Assembly (NCBI GenBank): GCA_050950025.1
Contig: JBMNGW010000010.1
Coordinates: 1-64,000 of the forward strand
Origin: JBMNGW01 sp050950025
Lineage (GTDB): Bacteria; Spirochaetota; Spirochaetia; Sphaerochaetales; Sphaerochaetaceae
DNA: 64,000 nucleotides
Direction of reading: 5' to 3'
Under the pieces are notes generated by a model. That model ran no database searches, was not told the DNA's origin, and saw nothing but the letters and a program-made list of their open reading frames with translations. The translations under genes were made by a program, and so were the position numbers. This document shows, piece by piece, positions 1 through 8,009 of this stretch; the first letter of the stretch is position 1; every line of letters starts with the position of its first letter.

Positions 1-1272
1 ATCAGTGCATTGATGGGAGCCTATGGTGCAGCTTTGCATGCCCAACGCCATGTCAAAGAGCAATCCACCATTGCCACTGCAGCTGATTTACACCAGTTCA
101 CCCACACGGTAAAACTTGCCACCTGCCATCTGTGTTCCAACAGTTGTCGACTGACTGTCAATACATTTAACACCGGGGTGCGTTACATTAGCGGCAATCG
201 CTGTGAACGACCGATTACCAAAAAGTCTACCTCAACTGAACTGAATATCTACCAATGGAAACTTGACGAAATTCGCTCTTTAGACCTTTTTGCCAAAGAG
301 AGTGTCCCCGAAGATACCATAGCAATGCCGCTGGGAATGAACACCTATGAGCTGATCTATTTTTGGCATGCCTTTTTTAAGACTCTGGGCAAACGCCTTG
401 TCATCTCTTCTTTTTCAGACAGAGAGCTCTATTTGCTGGGACAGGGGACTATCCCCAGTGATACTGTCTGCTTTCCGGCAAAATTATTGCACGGGCATGT
501 AGAGCAGTTGCTTCATAAAGGGGCTAAAACGATTTTCTACCCCTGTATGACCTATAACCTTGATGAGAATTTGGGAGATAACCATTTTAACTGTCCGGTG
601 GTCGCCTATTATCCTGAAGTCCTAAAAGCCAATATGGAGCAGTTGGAGCAGATTACCTACCTTGCTCCTCATATCGGGTTGCACAAACCCAAAGACTTTC
701 CTAAAAAAATGCAGGGTATTCTTGAACCAGTTTTAGGTAAGCTCAGCCTCTCTTTACTAAGAAAAGCGGCCAAAAACGGTTATGAAGCTCATGCCGCCTA
801 TGAAAAGCGCCTTAAAGAACAAGGACAACGCATCATTGATGCCGCCCGCATTGAAGGCAAAAAGATTATGGTCCTTGCCGGCAGGCCTTATCATATCGAC
901 CCCGAAATCTCGCATGGAGTGGATACACTGTTAGCTTCGTTTGGTGTGGCGATTATCAGCGAAGATGTTATTAGCGGTGAAGTCGGTTATCTTCCTACCG
1001 GAGTGTTGAACCAGTGGACTTACCACAGTCGTCTTTATGCTGCAGCCAAAGCTGTAATCGATCAAAACGATATGCATTTAATCCAGCTGGTAAGTTTTGG
1101 CTGTGGCGTTGATGCCATCACCAGTGATGAAACCCGCGATATTCTTGAAGCGGGAAGCAAGATGTACACGCAAATTAAAATTGATGAAATAGCTAACTTG
1201 GGAGCTGTGCGCATCCGCTTACGCAGCTTATTGTCGGCTATTGAGCAGCAGGAGCTTTTTAATGGCACATAA
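1..1272 (+). CDS. 2-hydroxyacyl-CoA dehydratase activase-related protein, middle part (5' end outside window)
   Basis: The reading frame is open from the first base, so the gene starts upstream of the window. The visible part resembles the DUF2229 region of the very large (about 1400 aa) activase-like proteins of the BcrAD/BadFG family, which in relatives couple ATP hydrolysis to electron transfer into 2-hydroxyacyl-CoA dehydratases. Near its start are a glycine-rich stretch (LMGAYGAAL) and a cysteine cluster (CHLCSNSC followed by GNRC), probable metal or Fe-S ligands. In relatives the polypeptide continues directly into the segment encoded by the next ORF. Here a stop at 1270-1272 ends it just after that ORF's ATG. 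Removing one T from the run before the ATG would fuse the two frames. The family call is from recalled motifs. The substrate is unknown. Confidence 0.7.
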   Translation: MSALMGAYGAALHAQRHVKEQSTIATAADLHQFTHTVKLATCHLCSNSCRLTVNTFNTGVRYISGNRCERPITKKSTSTELNIYQWKLDEIRSLDLFAKESVPEDTIAMPLGMNTYELIYFWHAFFKTLGKRLVISSFSDRELYLLGQGTIPSDTVCFPAKLLHGHVEQLLHKGAKTIFYPCMTYNLDENLGDNHFNCPVVAYYPEVLKANMEQLEQITYLAPHIGLHKPKDFPKKMQGILEPVLGKLSLSLLRKAAKNGYEAHAAYEKRLKEQGQRIIDAARIEGKKIMVLAGRPYHIDPEISHGVDTLLASFGVAIISEDVISGEVGYLPTGVLNQWTYHSRLYAAAKAVIDQNDMHLIQLVSFGCGVDAITSDETRDILEAGSKMYTQIKIDEIANLGAVRIRLRSLLSAIEQQELFNGT

Positions 1273-2533
1273 CGGTCCCCTTTTTACACGCTCTATGCGC
1301 GAAACACATACTATTTTAGCCCCTTCTATGGCCGATATCCAATTTAGAATCTTAGTGAATGTTCTTAAAGATGAAGGGTATACCGTCAAACTTCTTGATA
1401 ACGAAGGACCTCAGGTCATTCATAAAGGGCTTAGCTATGTTCACAACGATACGTGCTATCCCGCCCTCTTAATTATCGGACAAATGATTGATGCTTTGGA
1501 CAGTGGCTTATATGACTTAGATAAAACAGCTTTGGCTATCACTCAAACAGGAGGAGGCTGTCGGGCCAGTAACTATATTCATCTGCTGCGTAAAGCAATC
1601 GACAAAGCAGGCTATCCCCACATCCCCATAGTCTCTCTTAACCTTAAAGGGATGAATCGCAACAGCGGTTTTCGCATCACGATCTCTATGCTGCGCAAAG
1701 GAATTGCCGCCTTAGTGTGCGGCGATACCCTGATGTTGCTAAAAAACCAAGTCCTCCCCTACGAAGTGCAACACGGGCAAACCAATGCTCTTGTCGATCA
1801 GTGGATTAAGCGACTGAGCAGCCAATACCGAAAAGGCAAAGGCTACACCAAAAAAGCGATGCAAGCCGATTTACAGCAGATGGTAGTTGAATTTGCTGCC
1901 ATCAAAACCGATTATAATCGTCCGGTAGTCAAAGTGGGAGTCGTCGGTGAAATTTATATGAAGTATGCTCCGCTGGGAAATAACCACCTTGAGGAGTTTC
2001 TTTTTTCCCAATCATGCGAAGTGATGATTCCCGGTATTCTGGGCTTTGTCCTATACGGCTTACAAAACCAAATTGAGGATGTAAATCTGTATGGTGGTAG
2101 CCTTTTTCGCCGTTTTATAATGCAGAAAATTGTCAATTACGTAATCTCATTGGAAAGAATCATGATTGAAGCACTCAACACTCACAGCCGCTTCACCCCC
2201 CCTTTACCTTTTACTCAAACTATTGAAACAGCCAAAGAGGTCATTCATCTGGGCTGTAAAATGGGCGAAGGGTGGCTTTTGACTGCTGAAATGAGAGACT
2301 TAGCGTTAATGGGGTATCGGAATATCATTTGCGTGCAACCGTTTGGCTGTTTGCCCAACCATATCGTGGGCAAAGGGATGATTAGAAAACTGAAAGAACT
2401 GGATGAGTCAATTAACATTGTGGCAATCGATTATGATCCGGGAGCCACTAAAGTGAACCAAGAAAATAGAATTAAACTGATGCTTGCTGTGGCTAACGAG
2501 CAGAGGATGGAGGAATCGGCCTCCTCTGATTGA
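1262..2533 (+). CDS. 2-hydroxyacyl-CoA dehydratase activase-related protein, C-terminal part
   Basis: This 423 aa ORF matches the C-terminal domain that follows DUF2229 in single-chain activase-like proteins. Typical stretches are visible: RSMRETHTILAPSMADIQF near the start, a central TQTGGGCRASNY motif, and VQPFGCLPNH with a conserved cysteine near the end. The start ATG at 1262 overlaps the preceding stop by 11 bp and has no separate promoter or clear Shine-Dalgarno, so translation would depend on coupling if the split is real. Two readings are possible: a genuinely two-subunit version, or one gene broken by a single-base insertion. The latter fits several other frameshifts in this window. 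No dehydratase subunit genes are visible nearby. Confidence 0.7.
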   Translation: MAHNGPLFTRSMRETHTILAPSMADIQFRILVNVLKDEGYTVKLLDNEGPQVIHKGLSYVHNDTCYPALLIIGQMIDALDSGLYDLDKTALAITQTGGGCRASNYIHLLRKAIDKAGYPHIPIVSLNLKGMNRNSGFRITISMLRKGIAALVCGDTLMLLKNQVLPYEVQHGQTNALVDQWIKRLSSQYRKGKGYTKKAMQADLQQMVVEFAAIKTDYNRPVVKVGVVGEIYMKYAPLGNNHLEEFLFSQSCEVMIPGILGFVLYGLQNQIEDVNLYGGSLFRRFIMQKIVNYVISLERIMIEALNTHSRFTPPLPFTQTIETAKEVIHLGCKMGEGWLLTAEMRDLALMGYRNIICVQPFGCLPNHIVGKGMIRKLKELDESINIVAIDYDPGATKVNQENRIKLMLAVANEQRMEESASSD

Positions 2534-2558
2534 TACGCTTTGGCGCTCATGCTATATT
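2530..2558 (+). promoter_or_regulatory. aspS promoter, leaderless arrangement
   Basis: A -35 TTGATA (2530-2535), 17 bp spacer and -10 TATATT (2553-2558, preceded by TG) end 6 nt before the aspS ATG. There is no Shine-Dalgarno. The -35 overlaps the stop codon of the upstream gene. Confidence 0.65.
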
Positions 2559-2564
2559 GCGCCC

Positions 2565-4330
2565 ATGGAATACATGCAAAGAACGGCCACTTGCGGCCAA
2601 TTACAAAAACAAAACGAAGGACAAACAGTTATCCTTAACGGCTGGGTCCATCGTGACCGTGATCATGGCGGCATCCATTTTATTAACCTGCGCGATCGCT
2701 ACGGTATCACGCAGGTGGTGGTGGCAGAACAGCTGAAAGACATTGTCAAAGAACTTCACAGCGAGTATTGCATTGCTGTAAAAGGAATTGTTCGTCTGCG
2801 CCCCGCCTCCATGGTAAATCCCCAAATGGTTACCGGCGAAATAGAAGTCGAGGCCCAAAAAATTGAGATCCTTTCAACCTGTGAGCTCCCCCCCTTTGTG
2901 ATTGACGAAGAAACCGATGCTAAAGAAGAGACGCGCCTACGCTACCGTTATCTTGATTTGCGTTCAGCCGGCATGCAAAAGCGGATTAAATTGCGCCACG
3001 AATTTATTAAAGCGATTCGTGATTTCTTATGTGAACGGGACTTTTATGAAATAGAGACCCCGACTTTGATCCGTTCCACTCCCGAAGGGGCCCGCGACTT
3101 TTTAGTCCCTTCCCGTCTGCAGCGGGGGAAATTTTATGCATTGCCCCAAAGTCCTCAACTGCTGAAACAGATTTTAATGGTCGGCGGTTTTGATAAATAT
3201 TTTCAAATTGCCCGTTGCTACCGGGATGAAGATGCCCGGGGTGACAGACAACCTGAGTTTACCCAACTCGATTTGGAAATGAGCTTTGTCAAACGCGATG
3301 ATGTGCTTTCTGCTTATGGAGCAGTTATTCAACGACGTTTTTAAAAAAAGTGCTCAATGTTGAATTGCCTGCCAATTTCCAACGCCTTAGTTGGGCAGAG
3401 GCCATGAATACCTATGGAGTGGACAAACCCGATTTGCGCTATGGCTTGCCCTTAGTTGATGTAAAAGACCTTGTTAGTCGCTCCTCTTTTACTACTTTCA
3501 AAGAGATTATTGACAGCGGAGGAGCAATCAAGGCCCTTAAAGCTCCTGCCAGTACCACTGTTGCTTACAGTCGTAAATTCATTGGTGAGCTTGAAGAGGC
3601 GGCTAAAGTCTATGGGGCTAAAGGCCTGGCATGGATGAAAGTGGGACCCAATAATAGTCTTGAAGGGGGCATTTCCAAGTTCTTTGGTAATTTGGAAGCC
3701 GAGTTGATTACCACCATGGAGGCCAGCGAAGGTGATATGCTCCTTTTTGTCGGCGATTCTTGGAAAACAACCTGTGCTTCTTTGGGAGCTGTGAGAGTCA
3801 AACTGGCTAAACAGTTAGAGCTGTATCGTGATGATGAGTTTGCTTTTTGCTGGATTATCGACTTCCCTTTATTTGAATTCAATGAAGAAGAACAGCGCTG
3901 GGAAGCGGCCCACCATATGTTCAGCATGCCCCAAGGGCAATACATTGACTCAATGGAAAAGGACCCGGGCAGTGTTATCGGTGATTTGTATGATCTGGTT
4001 CTCAACGGTAATGAAATTGCCTCGGGCTCGATCAGAATTCATGATATTGAGCTGCAAAAGCGGGTATTCAGAATATGTGGCATCGATGATGAAGAAGCCC
4101 AAAAACGGTTCGGTTTCCTTTTGAACGCCTTCCGTTACGGCCCTCCTCCCCACGGCGGTATTGCCCCGGGAATCGATCGCATTGTGATGCTGATGGCAGG
4201 GCAAAACTCCATTAAAGAGGTGATTGCTTTTCCCAAAAACAACGCAGCAATCTCCCCTATGGATGAGTCTCCTTCCTCAGTAGACCAAAAACAGCTTGAT
4301 GAGCTGCACCTCATCATTCAAAGCGAGTGA
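2565..4330 (+). pseudogene. aspS: aspartate--tRNA ligase (AspRS) with two apparent frameshifts
   Basis: The gene encodes a bacterial-type class II aspartyl-tRNA synthetase of about 588 aa, which charges tRNA-Asp in the cytoplasm. Visible parts in order: N-terminal OB-fold anticodon domain (GWVHRDRDHGGIHFINLRDR), class II motif 2 (IARCYRDEDARGDRQPEFTQ), the GAD insertion, and motif 3 (GGIAPGIDRIVMLMAG). The frame opened at 2565 stops at 3342-3344, and the rest continues in another frame from about 3350 to 4330. The expected sequence (VLSA-MEQLFNDVFKK-VLNVEL) is recovered only by removing one base near 3314 and one A from the A7 run at 3343-3349, so two single-base insertions lie about 30 bp apart. 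Because aspS is essential and conservation continues on both sides, sequencing error is more likely than true decay. The GTG start of the next gene overlaps its stop by 4 bp. Confidence 0.85.
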
Positions 4331-5595
4331 ACAGCGATTTATTGATCATCGGCGGCGGCTCTGCAGGGCTTTTTGGGGCCCTTATGGCCGCCTCTTTGCA
4401 TCCTGGGCTTAACATCATTGTAGCTGAGCGCAATGCTACGTGTGCCAACAAACTCTCTTTAACCGGCTTGGGACAATGCAATCTAACCCAATACGCCACA
4501 AAAGAGCAGATGATGGACCACTATGGCGCTAGCGGCCAGTTTTTAGCTCATGCTTTTGAGTTGCTGGATCCTCTAAAAACGATGGCAATGTTTAAACAGT
4601 TGGGAATTACCCTCATGGTTCGAGAAGATCAAAAAGTTTTTCCCGCTTCTTTGCGCGCCTCAGATATTGCCAACATATTAGTGGCAACCTGCTTACAAAA
4701 AGGGGTTCAGTTTCTTTATGAATGCCGTATCACCACCATAGAAAAAAACGATCGGATATTTATTGCTTACGATCAAAAGGGCAATAAGCACACCTCGAAT
4801 GCTGTGCTTGTTGCCACCGGTGGGATGACGTACCCGCAAACCGGGTCCACCGGAGATGGGTATCTCCTTGCCAAACAATTGGGTCATTCGTTGGTTGAAC
4901 CCCATCCGGCTCTTAGCTCAGTTGTCATCGATGATTCGCATTTACGTTCTTTGGCCGGCTTGTCGCTGGATACGGTTGCCATCAGTGACAAAAAAGGGAA
5001 TGTCAGTATCGGAGCGTTGGTGATTACCCACTTTGGTCTTTCGGGTCCGGCAATCCTTAATCACAGCCGTTATCTTACAAGTGGCGATACGATCAGTCTT
5101 TGTTGGACGGGGGTAAAGAACAACCAAATCCCCTTCTGGCGCACAATGGCCCAAAAGATTAAACAAATGTGCGAAGCCAACGGCTCATCGTATTTGGCAA
5201 CAATCGTTCATAAATTAGGGGTGCCTAAGAACTTGGTGGTGTACCTGCTACAACAAGCACAGATTAAAGAGAAACAAAAAGCAGCTGAAGTGGGCAAAAA
5301 AACCATTGAAGCTTTGGCTTCGCTACTTACTGCACAGCAGTTTCGCCTTTCGTTTGCAGGAAGGGCTAAAACTGCCATGGTAAGTGCCGGCGGTATTCCT
5401 TTAGAAGAAGTCGACGCTCAGACAATGGAATCAACAAAAACCAAAGGACTCTATTTTGCCGGAGAAGTGCTCGATATCGACGGTGATACAGGGGGGTACA
5501 ATTTGCAAGCAGCTTGGTCCACCGCAACTTTAGCTGCATGCAGTGCCACAGGTTACGACTGTTCGAGTGGCGATATCTTGAGTATATTAGGATGA
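4327..5595 (+). CDS. HI0933/BaiN-like NAD(P)/FAD-dependent oxidoreductase
   Basis: A 422 aa flavoprotein with an N-terminal Rossmann dinucleotide motif (IIGGGSAGLFGA). It carries the family hallmark after it (AERNATCANKLSLTGLGQCNLTQ in part) and the C-terminal FAD-binding signature GLYFAGEVLDIDGDTGGYNL. This is the YhiN/HI0933/BaiN family. One member reduces bile-acid intermediates in gut Clostridium, but most members have no known substrate, and the function here is not predicted. Translation starts at GTG 4327, overlapping the aspS stop (GTGA), which indicates translational coupling with aspS. The osmC-like gene follows 13 bp downstream and is probably in the same operon. Confidence 0.85.
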   Translation: MNSDLLIIGGGSAGLFGALMAASLHPGLNIIVAERNATCANKLSLTGLGQCNLTQYATKEQMMDHYGASGQFLAHAFELLDPLKTMAMFKQLGITLMVREDQKVFPASLRASDIANILVATCLQKGVQFLYECRITTIEKNDRIFIAYDQKGNKHTSNAVLVATGGMTYPQTGSTGDGYLLAKQLGHSLVEPHPALSSVVIDDSHLRSLAGLSLDTVAISDKKGNVSIGALVITHFGLSGPAILNHSRYLTSGDTISLCWTGVKNNQIPFWRTMAQKIKQMCEANGSSYLATIVHKLGVPKNLVVYLLQQAQIKEKQKAAEVGKKTIEALASLLTAQQFRLSFAGRAKTAMVSAGGIPLEEVDAQTMESTKTKGLYFAGEVLDIDGDTGGYNLQAAWSTATLAACSATGYDCSSGDILSILG

Positions 5596-5608
5596 AGAGG
5601 TACGCAAT

Positions 5609-6004
5609 ATGGCTGATACAACCCACATTTTATCGACATTTACCCCCACTGGGGGAACGCTGACTACCGATGCGAACTCCGTTCTTGCCATCGGTCAAGG
5701 AGAGGGAAAGTTTCGTGCCTATGAGATGCTTCTTGGCGCTCTGTCCCACTGTGTGTTCAGCACCTTTGAATCAATTGCCGAAAAAATGCAATTTTCCTAC
5801 GAAAAAGTAGATCTCGATATTACCGGAGTCAAACGGGATGAGAAAGTGGCCCTGTTAAAAACAGTTGCCATTAACATCACCGCTTCAGGAGTCGATGATC
5901 AACAAAAATTCTCCAAAGCTTTTGAAATAGCCACCCGTTACTGCTCAATATTTCAGACCTTAAGCCATGTGGCCAAGATGAGCTGGGAAATTAGCTTTCT
6001 CTGA
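5609..6004 (+). CDS. OsmC/Ohr family protein
   Basis: A 131 aa small cytoplasmic protein of the OsmC family, thiol peroxidases that reduce organic hydroperoxides. Both redox cysteines expected of the family are present: LSHCVFST near residue 48 and RYCSIFQ near residue 113. A Shine-Dalgarno-like GAAGAGG precedes the ATG. It lies directly behind the BaiN-like flavoprotein. OsmC domains also occur in proteins with no known peroxidase activity, so the substrate is uncertain. Confidence 0.8.
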   Translation: MADTTHILSTFTPTGGTLTTDANSVLAIGQGEGKFRAYEMLLGALSHCVFSTFESIAEKMQFSYEKVDLDITGVKRDEKVALLKTVAINITASGVDDQQKFSKAFEIATRYCSIFQTLSHVAKMSWEISFL

Positions 6005-6033
6005 ATTGTGGAAGATGTGGTACAATAGAGGCG

Positions 6034-6591
6034 ATGAAAGTAGCTGAGATTGAACGCTATCAGGCTTTGGACCTCTTTGAAAGCTTCCTCTCCTCTTTAA
6101 CTCTTTTGTTGCAAAACGATAGACAGTTGCTTTTGATGCGCAGCGCCCGTTTTTCAGTTGCTTATCGCCTTGCCTATTATCTGAATAACAAAATAGAAGA
6201 GCCGTATCTTATCGACATGTCCTATCCGCTACTCTCTTCATCCAATTCCCTTGTGTCTGATGTACTGGTTCACAATCGAAGCAAAAATAGCAAGCCGCTA
6301 CTGGCCTTAATTGTGCGCCAGCGCTATTTAAATGAAGGGGAGCTACTGAATTTACATCAAATGAGAACGGTGGCGGAGTGTGAGCTGCCATTGGCAATCT
6401 CCTTGCTGCCAAACAAAGAATACCTATTAATCTATAGGGCTAATGATTACTCAATTGATTACTACCATTACCGCATCGACGAGCACCACTGTCATTTACT
6501 CAGACGCCGCGAGATTGAAGATTTTAGCAGTGATGCAACACAGTTAAAATTAGGTATCAGGGCTCGGCGTAGAGCCGAGAGCGGCCAATAA
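6034..6591 (+). CDS. hypothetical protein, 185 aa
   Basis: I do not recognise this protein. It is soluble, with no signal peptide or membrane helix, mildly basic at the C-terminus (RARRRAES) and leucine-rich at the N-terminus. The gene has its own extended -10 (TGG-TACAAT, 6021-6026) ending 7 nt before the ATG and no Shine-Dalgarno, so it is probably leaderless. Its 3' end overlaps the convergent DUF6062 gene by 35 bp. Codon use matches its neighbours and supports a real gene. Confidence 0.7.
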   Translation: MKVAEIERYQALDLFESFLSSLTLLLQNDRQLLLMRSARFSVAYRLAYYLNNKIEEPYLIDMSYPLLSSSNSLVSDVLVHNRSKNSKPLLALIVRQRYLNEGELLNLHQMRTVAECELPLAISLLPNKEYLLIYRANDYSIDYYHYRIDEHHCHLLRRREIEDFSSDATQLKLGIRARRRAESGQ

Positions 6592-7246
6592 GCTTTTCAA
6601 CAACCCGCTTGTGGGCATCTTGGCTCCCATTCCACGGTTTATCTTTATTCTCATCTTTATACTTTTGGCTCATCCACCAAATCTCTTGTTCAAGACGTTT
6701 AAGATTAGCCAACATAAGAGTGCCCATTGCTTGGACAAACTCATTCGTCTGTCCCATTTTCACCACCTGAGGCAGATGATAAAGGCAAAAGCCTTTACTG
6801 TTAGCCAATGCTTCTTGGAATTGGGAATCTTGTTCCCATAAAACAGCCACCGTATAACTGTAGCGTTCCATTCTTTGCTGTATCTGGGTACAAATCAGGC
6901 ACCCAGAGCTTCGTTTGGTTATCACTTGGCTTAGTTTTTTCAGATAGGATTGTTTTTTGGAACCTGCTAAGAGCAGTGGCTCCAGTTCTTTTATGGTCTG
7001 CTGTAAGTGGGTATGGCCGATGAGAGCTAAACTGTGAGGGTGCCCCCCTGCTTGTAACGAGGCCCAATGGGTTGGGCAAAACCCTTTTTCATTCAGAGCT
7101 ACTCTTGTAGGGGGGTTCATCACTGAATCACCAAGATAGTAGGAGACGGCATCCGAGTGGGCTTGGTCTGCAAGATGGCATAAAAGGCACTCAGTGTCGC
7201 ACTTAAGAGCCTCCCAGACAGGTATCGTCTCCAGTTCGTATTTCAT
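6557..7246 (-). CDS. DUF6062 family protein
   Basis: A 229 aa cysteine-rich protein. Paired metal-binding motifs are visible: CLLCHL near residue 20, KGFCPTHW near 75, CLICTQI near 116 and KGFCLYHL near 151. This arrangement of repeated CxxC and CxxH motifs is typical of DUF6062, a family of unknown function in spirochaetes and Firmicutes. Zinc binding is inferred from the motifs. It follows the class II aldolase gene on the same strand with almost no gap, so the two are probably co-transcribed. Confidence 0.75.
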   Translation of the reverse strand: MKYELETIPVWEALKCDTECLLCHLADQAHSDAVSYYLGDSVMNPPTRVALNEKGFCPTHWASLQAGGHPHSLALIGHTHLQQTIKELEPLLLAGSKKQSYLKKLSQVITKRSSGCLICTQIQQRMERYSYTVAVLWEQDSQFQEALANSKGFCLYHLPQVVKMGQTNEFVQAMGTLMLANLKRLEQEIWWMSQKYKDENKDKPWNGSQDAHKRVVEKLIGRSRLYAEP

Positions 7247-7247
7247 T

Positions 7248-7901
7248 TCAGTTGTACTTCATGTTCATCAGCTCTTCCAGTCGTTGGGGATCTAAGGCAG
7301 AAATTTCCCATTTCTTTGTCAGAGCCATCATTTCGGTGATGAAGGTCATTTTAGCACTGTTTTCCAGCACTTCAATTAAATCAAAGGCAGAAACTAATGT
7401 CGGGCCGACAGTAAGCACTCCATGATTTTCCATCAAAATGACGTTATTGGTTTTTACCATTTGAGCAACCACATCGGCTAAGGAGTCGGTTCCCATGCGA
7501 GCATACGAGGCAAAAGCAGGTTCTTCTAATAAAAACCATGCCTCAGCTAGTAACTTGGTATTAATTTTGCCTTTCAGAGCCGTAAAAGCGCTGGCATAAT
7601 TGGGATGAGCATGCACAACCGCGTTCATGTCGCTTCTGGCCAAAAGGGTCTTGCGATGCATTTCACTTTCAATGCTCAATTCCAAATGGGGGGTTAAATT
7701 CTCCCCTTCCATTGTCACTACGGCAATGAGGTCTTTGGTTAAATTGGCTTTATCGAGTTTGGAGGGGGTGATGCAAAAAAGCTCATCGTTGAGCCTGTAG
7801 CTGATATTCCCTCCGCTGGTGGTAGTTAATCGGCAGTTGTACAAGCGGGTCATCACCGCTGCCACTTCTGCTCTTTGGGTTTCGAATTGATCAATGTTCA
7901 T
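7248..7901 (-). CDS. class II aldolase/adducin family protein
   Basis: A 217 aa protein of the fuculose-phosphate aldolase type. It shows the SGGNISYR phosphate-binding region near residue 30, the zinc histidine pair in VVHAHPNYAS and the third zinc ligand in ENHGVL. These zinc enzymes cleave or form C-C bonds in sugar phosphates such as L-fuculose-1-P or L-ribulose-5-P (epimerase). The exact substrate cannot be read from the sequence. The start at 7901 is chosen for a perfect GGAGGAATTC ribosome site. Longer in-frame starts upstream lack one. It is divergent from proS across a 108 bp promoter region. Confidence 0.8.
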   Translation of the reverse strand: MNIDQFETQRAEVAAVMTRLYNCRLTTTSGGNISYRLNDELFCITPSKLDKANLTKDLIAVVTMEGENLTPHLELSIESEMHRKTLLARSDMNAVVHAHPNYASAFTALKGKINTKLLAEAWFLLEEPAFASYARMGTDSLADVVAQMVKTNNVILMENHGVLTVGPTLVSAFDLIEVLENSAKMTFITEMMALTKKWEISALDPQRLEELMNMKYN

Positions 7902-7960
7902 GAATTCCTCCATTTCCAATGTAGCTGTTTTCATCCCAAAAGAGAAGTGCCAAGAGTTGA

Positions 7961-8009
7961 GCAACATTGAAGGCATCTGCTACAATGCCGCCAACAAGGA
8001 GTATTATCC
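7961..8009 (+). promoter_or_regulatory. proS promoter and ribosome binding site
   Basis: TTGAGC, an 18 bp spacer and TACAAT with an upstream TG (extended -10) precede an AAGGAG ribosome site 8 nt before the proS ATG. This gene therefore has a conventional leader, in contrast to many neighbours. Confidence 0.55.

Noticed and set aside
2484..2564. Extension of aspS upstream to 2484
   Set aside because: It overlaps the preceding gene, lacks a ribosome site, and would pass through the promoter. The family N-terminus begins at 2565.
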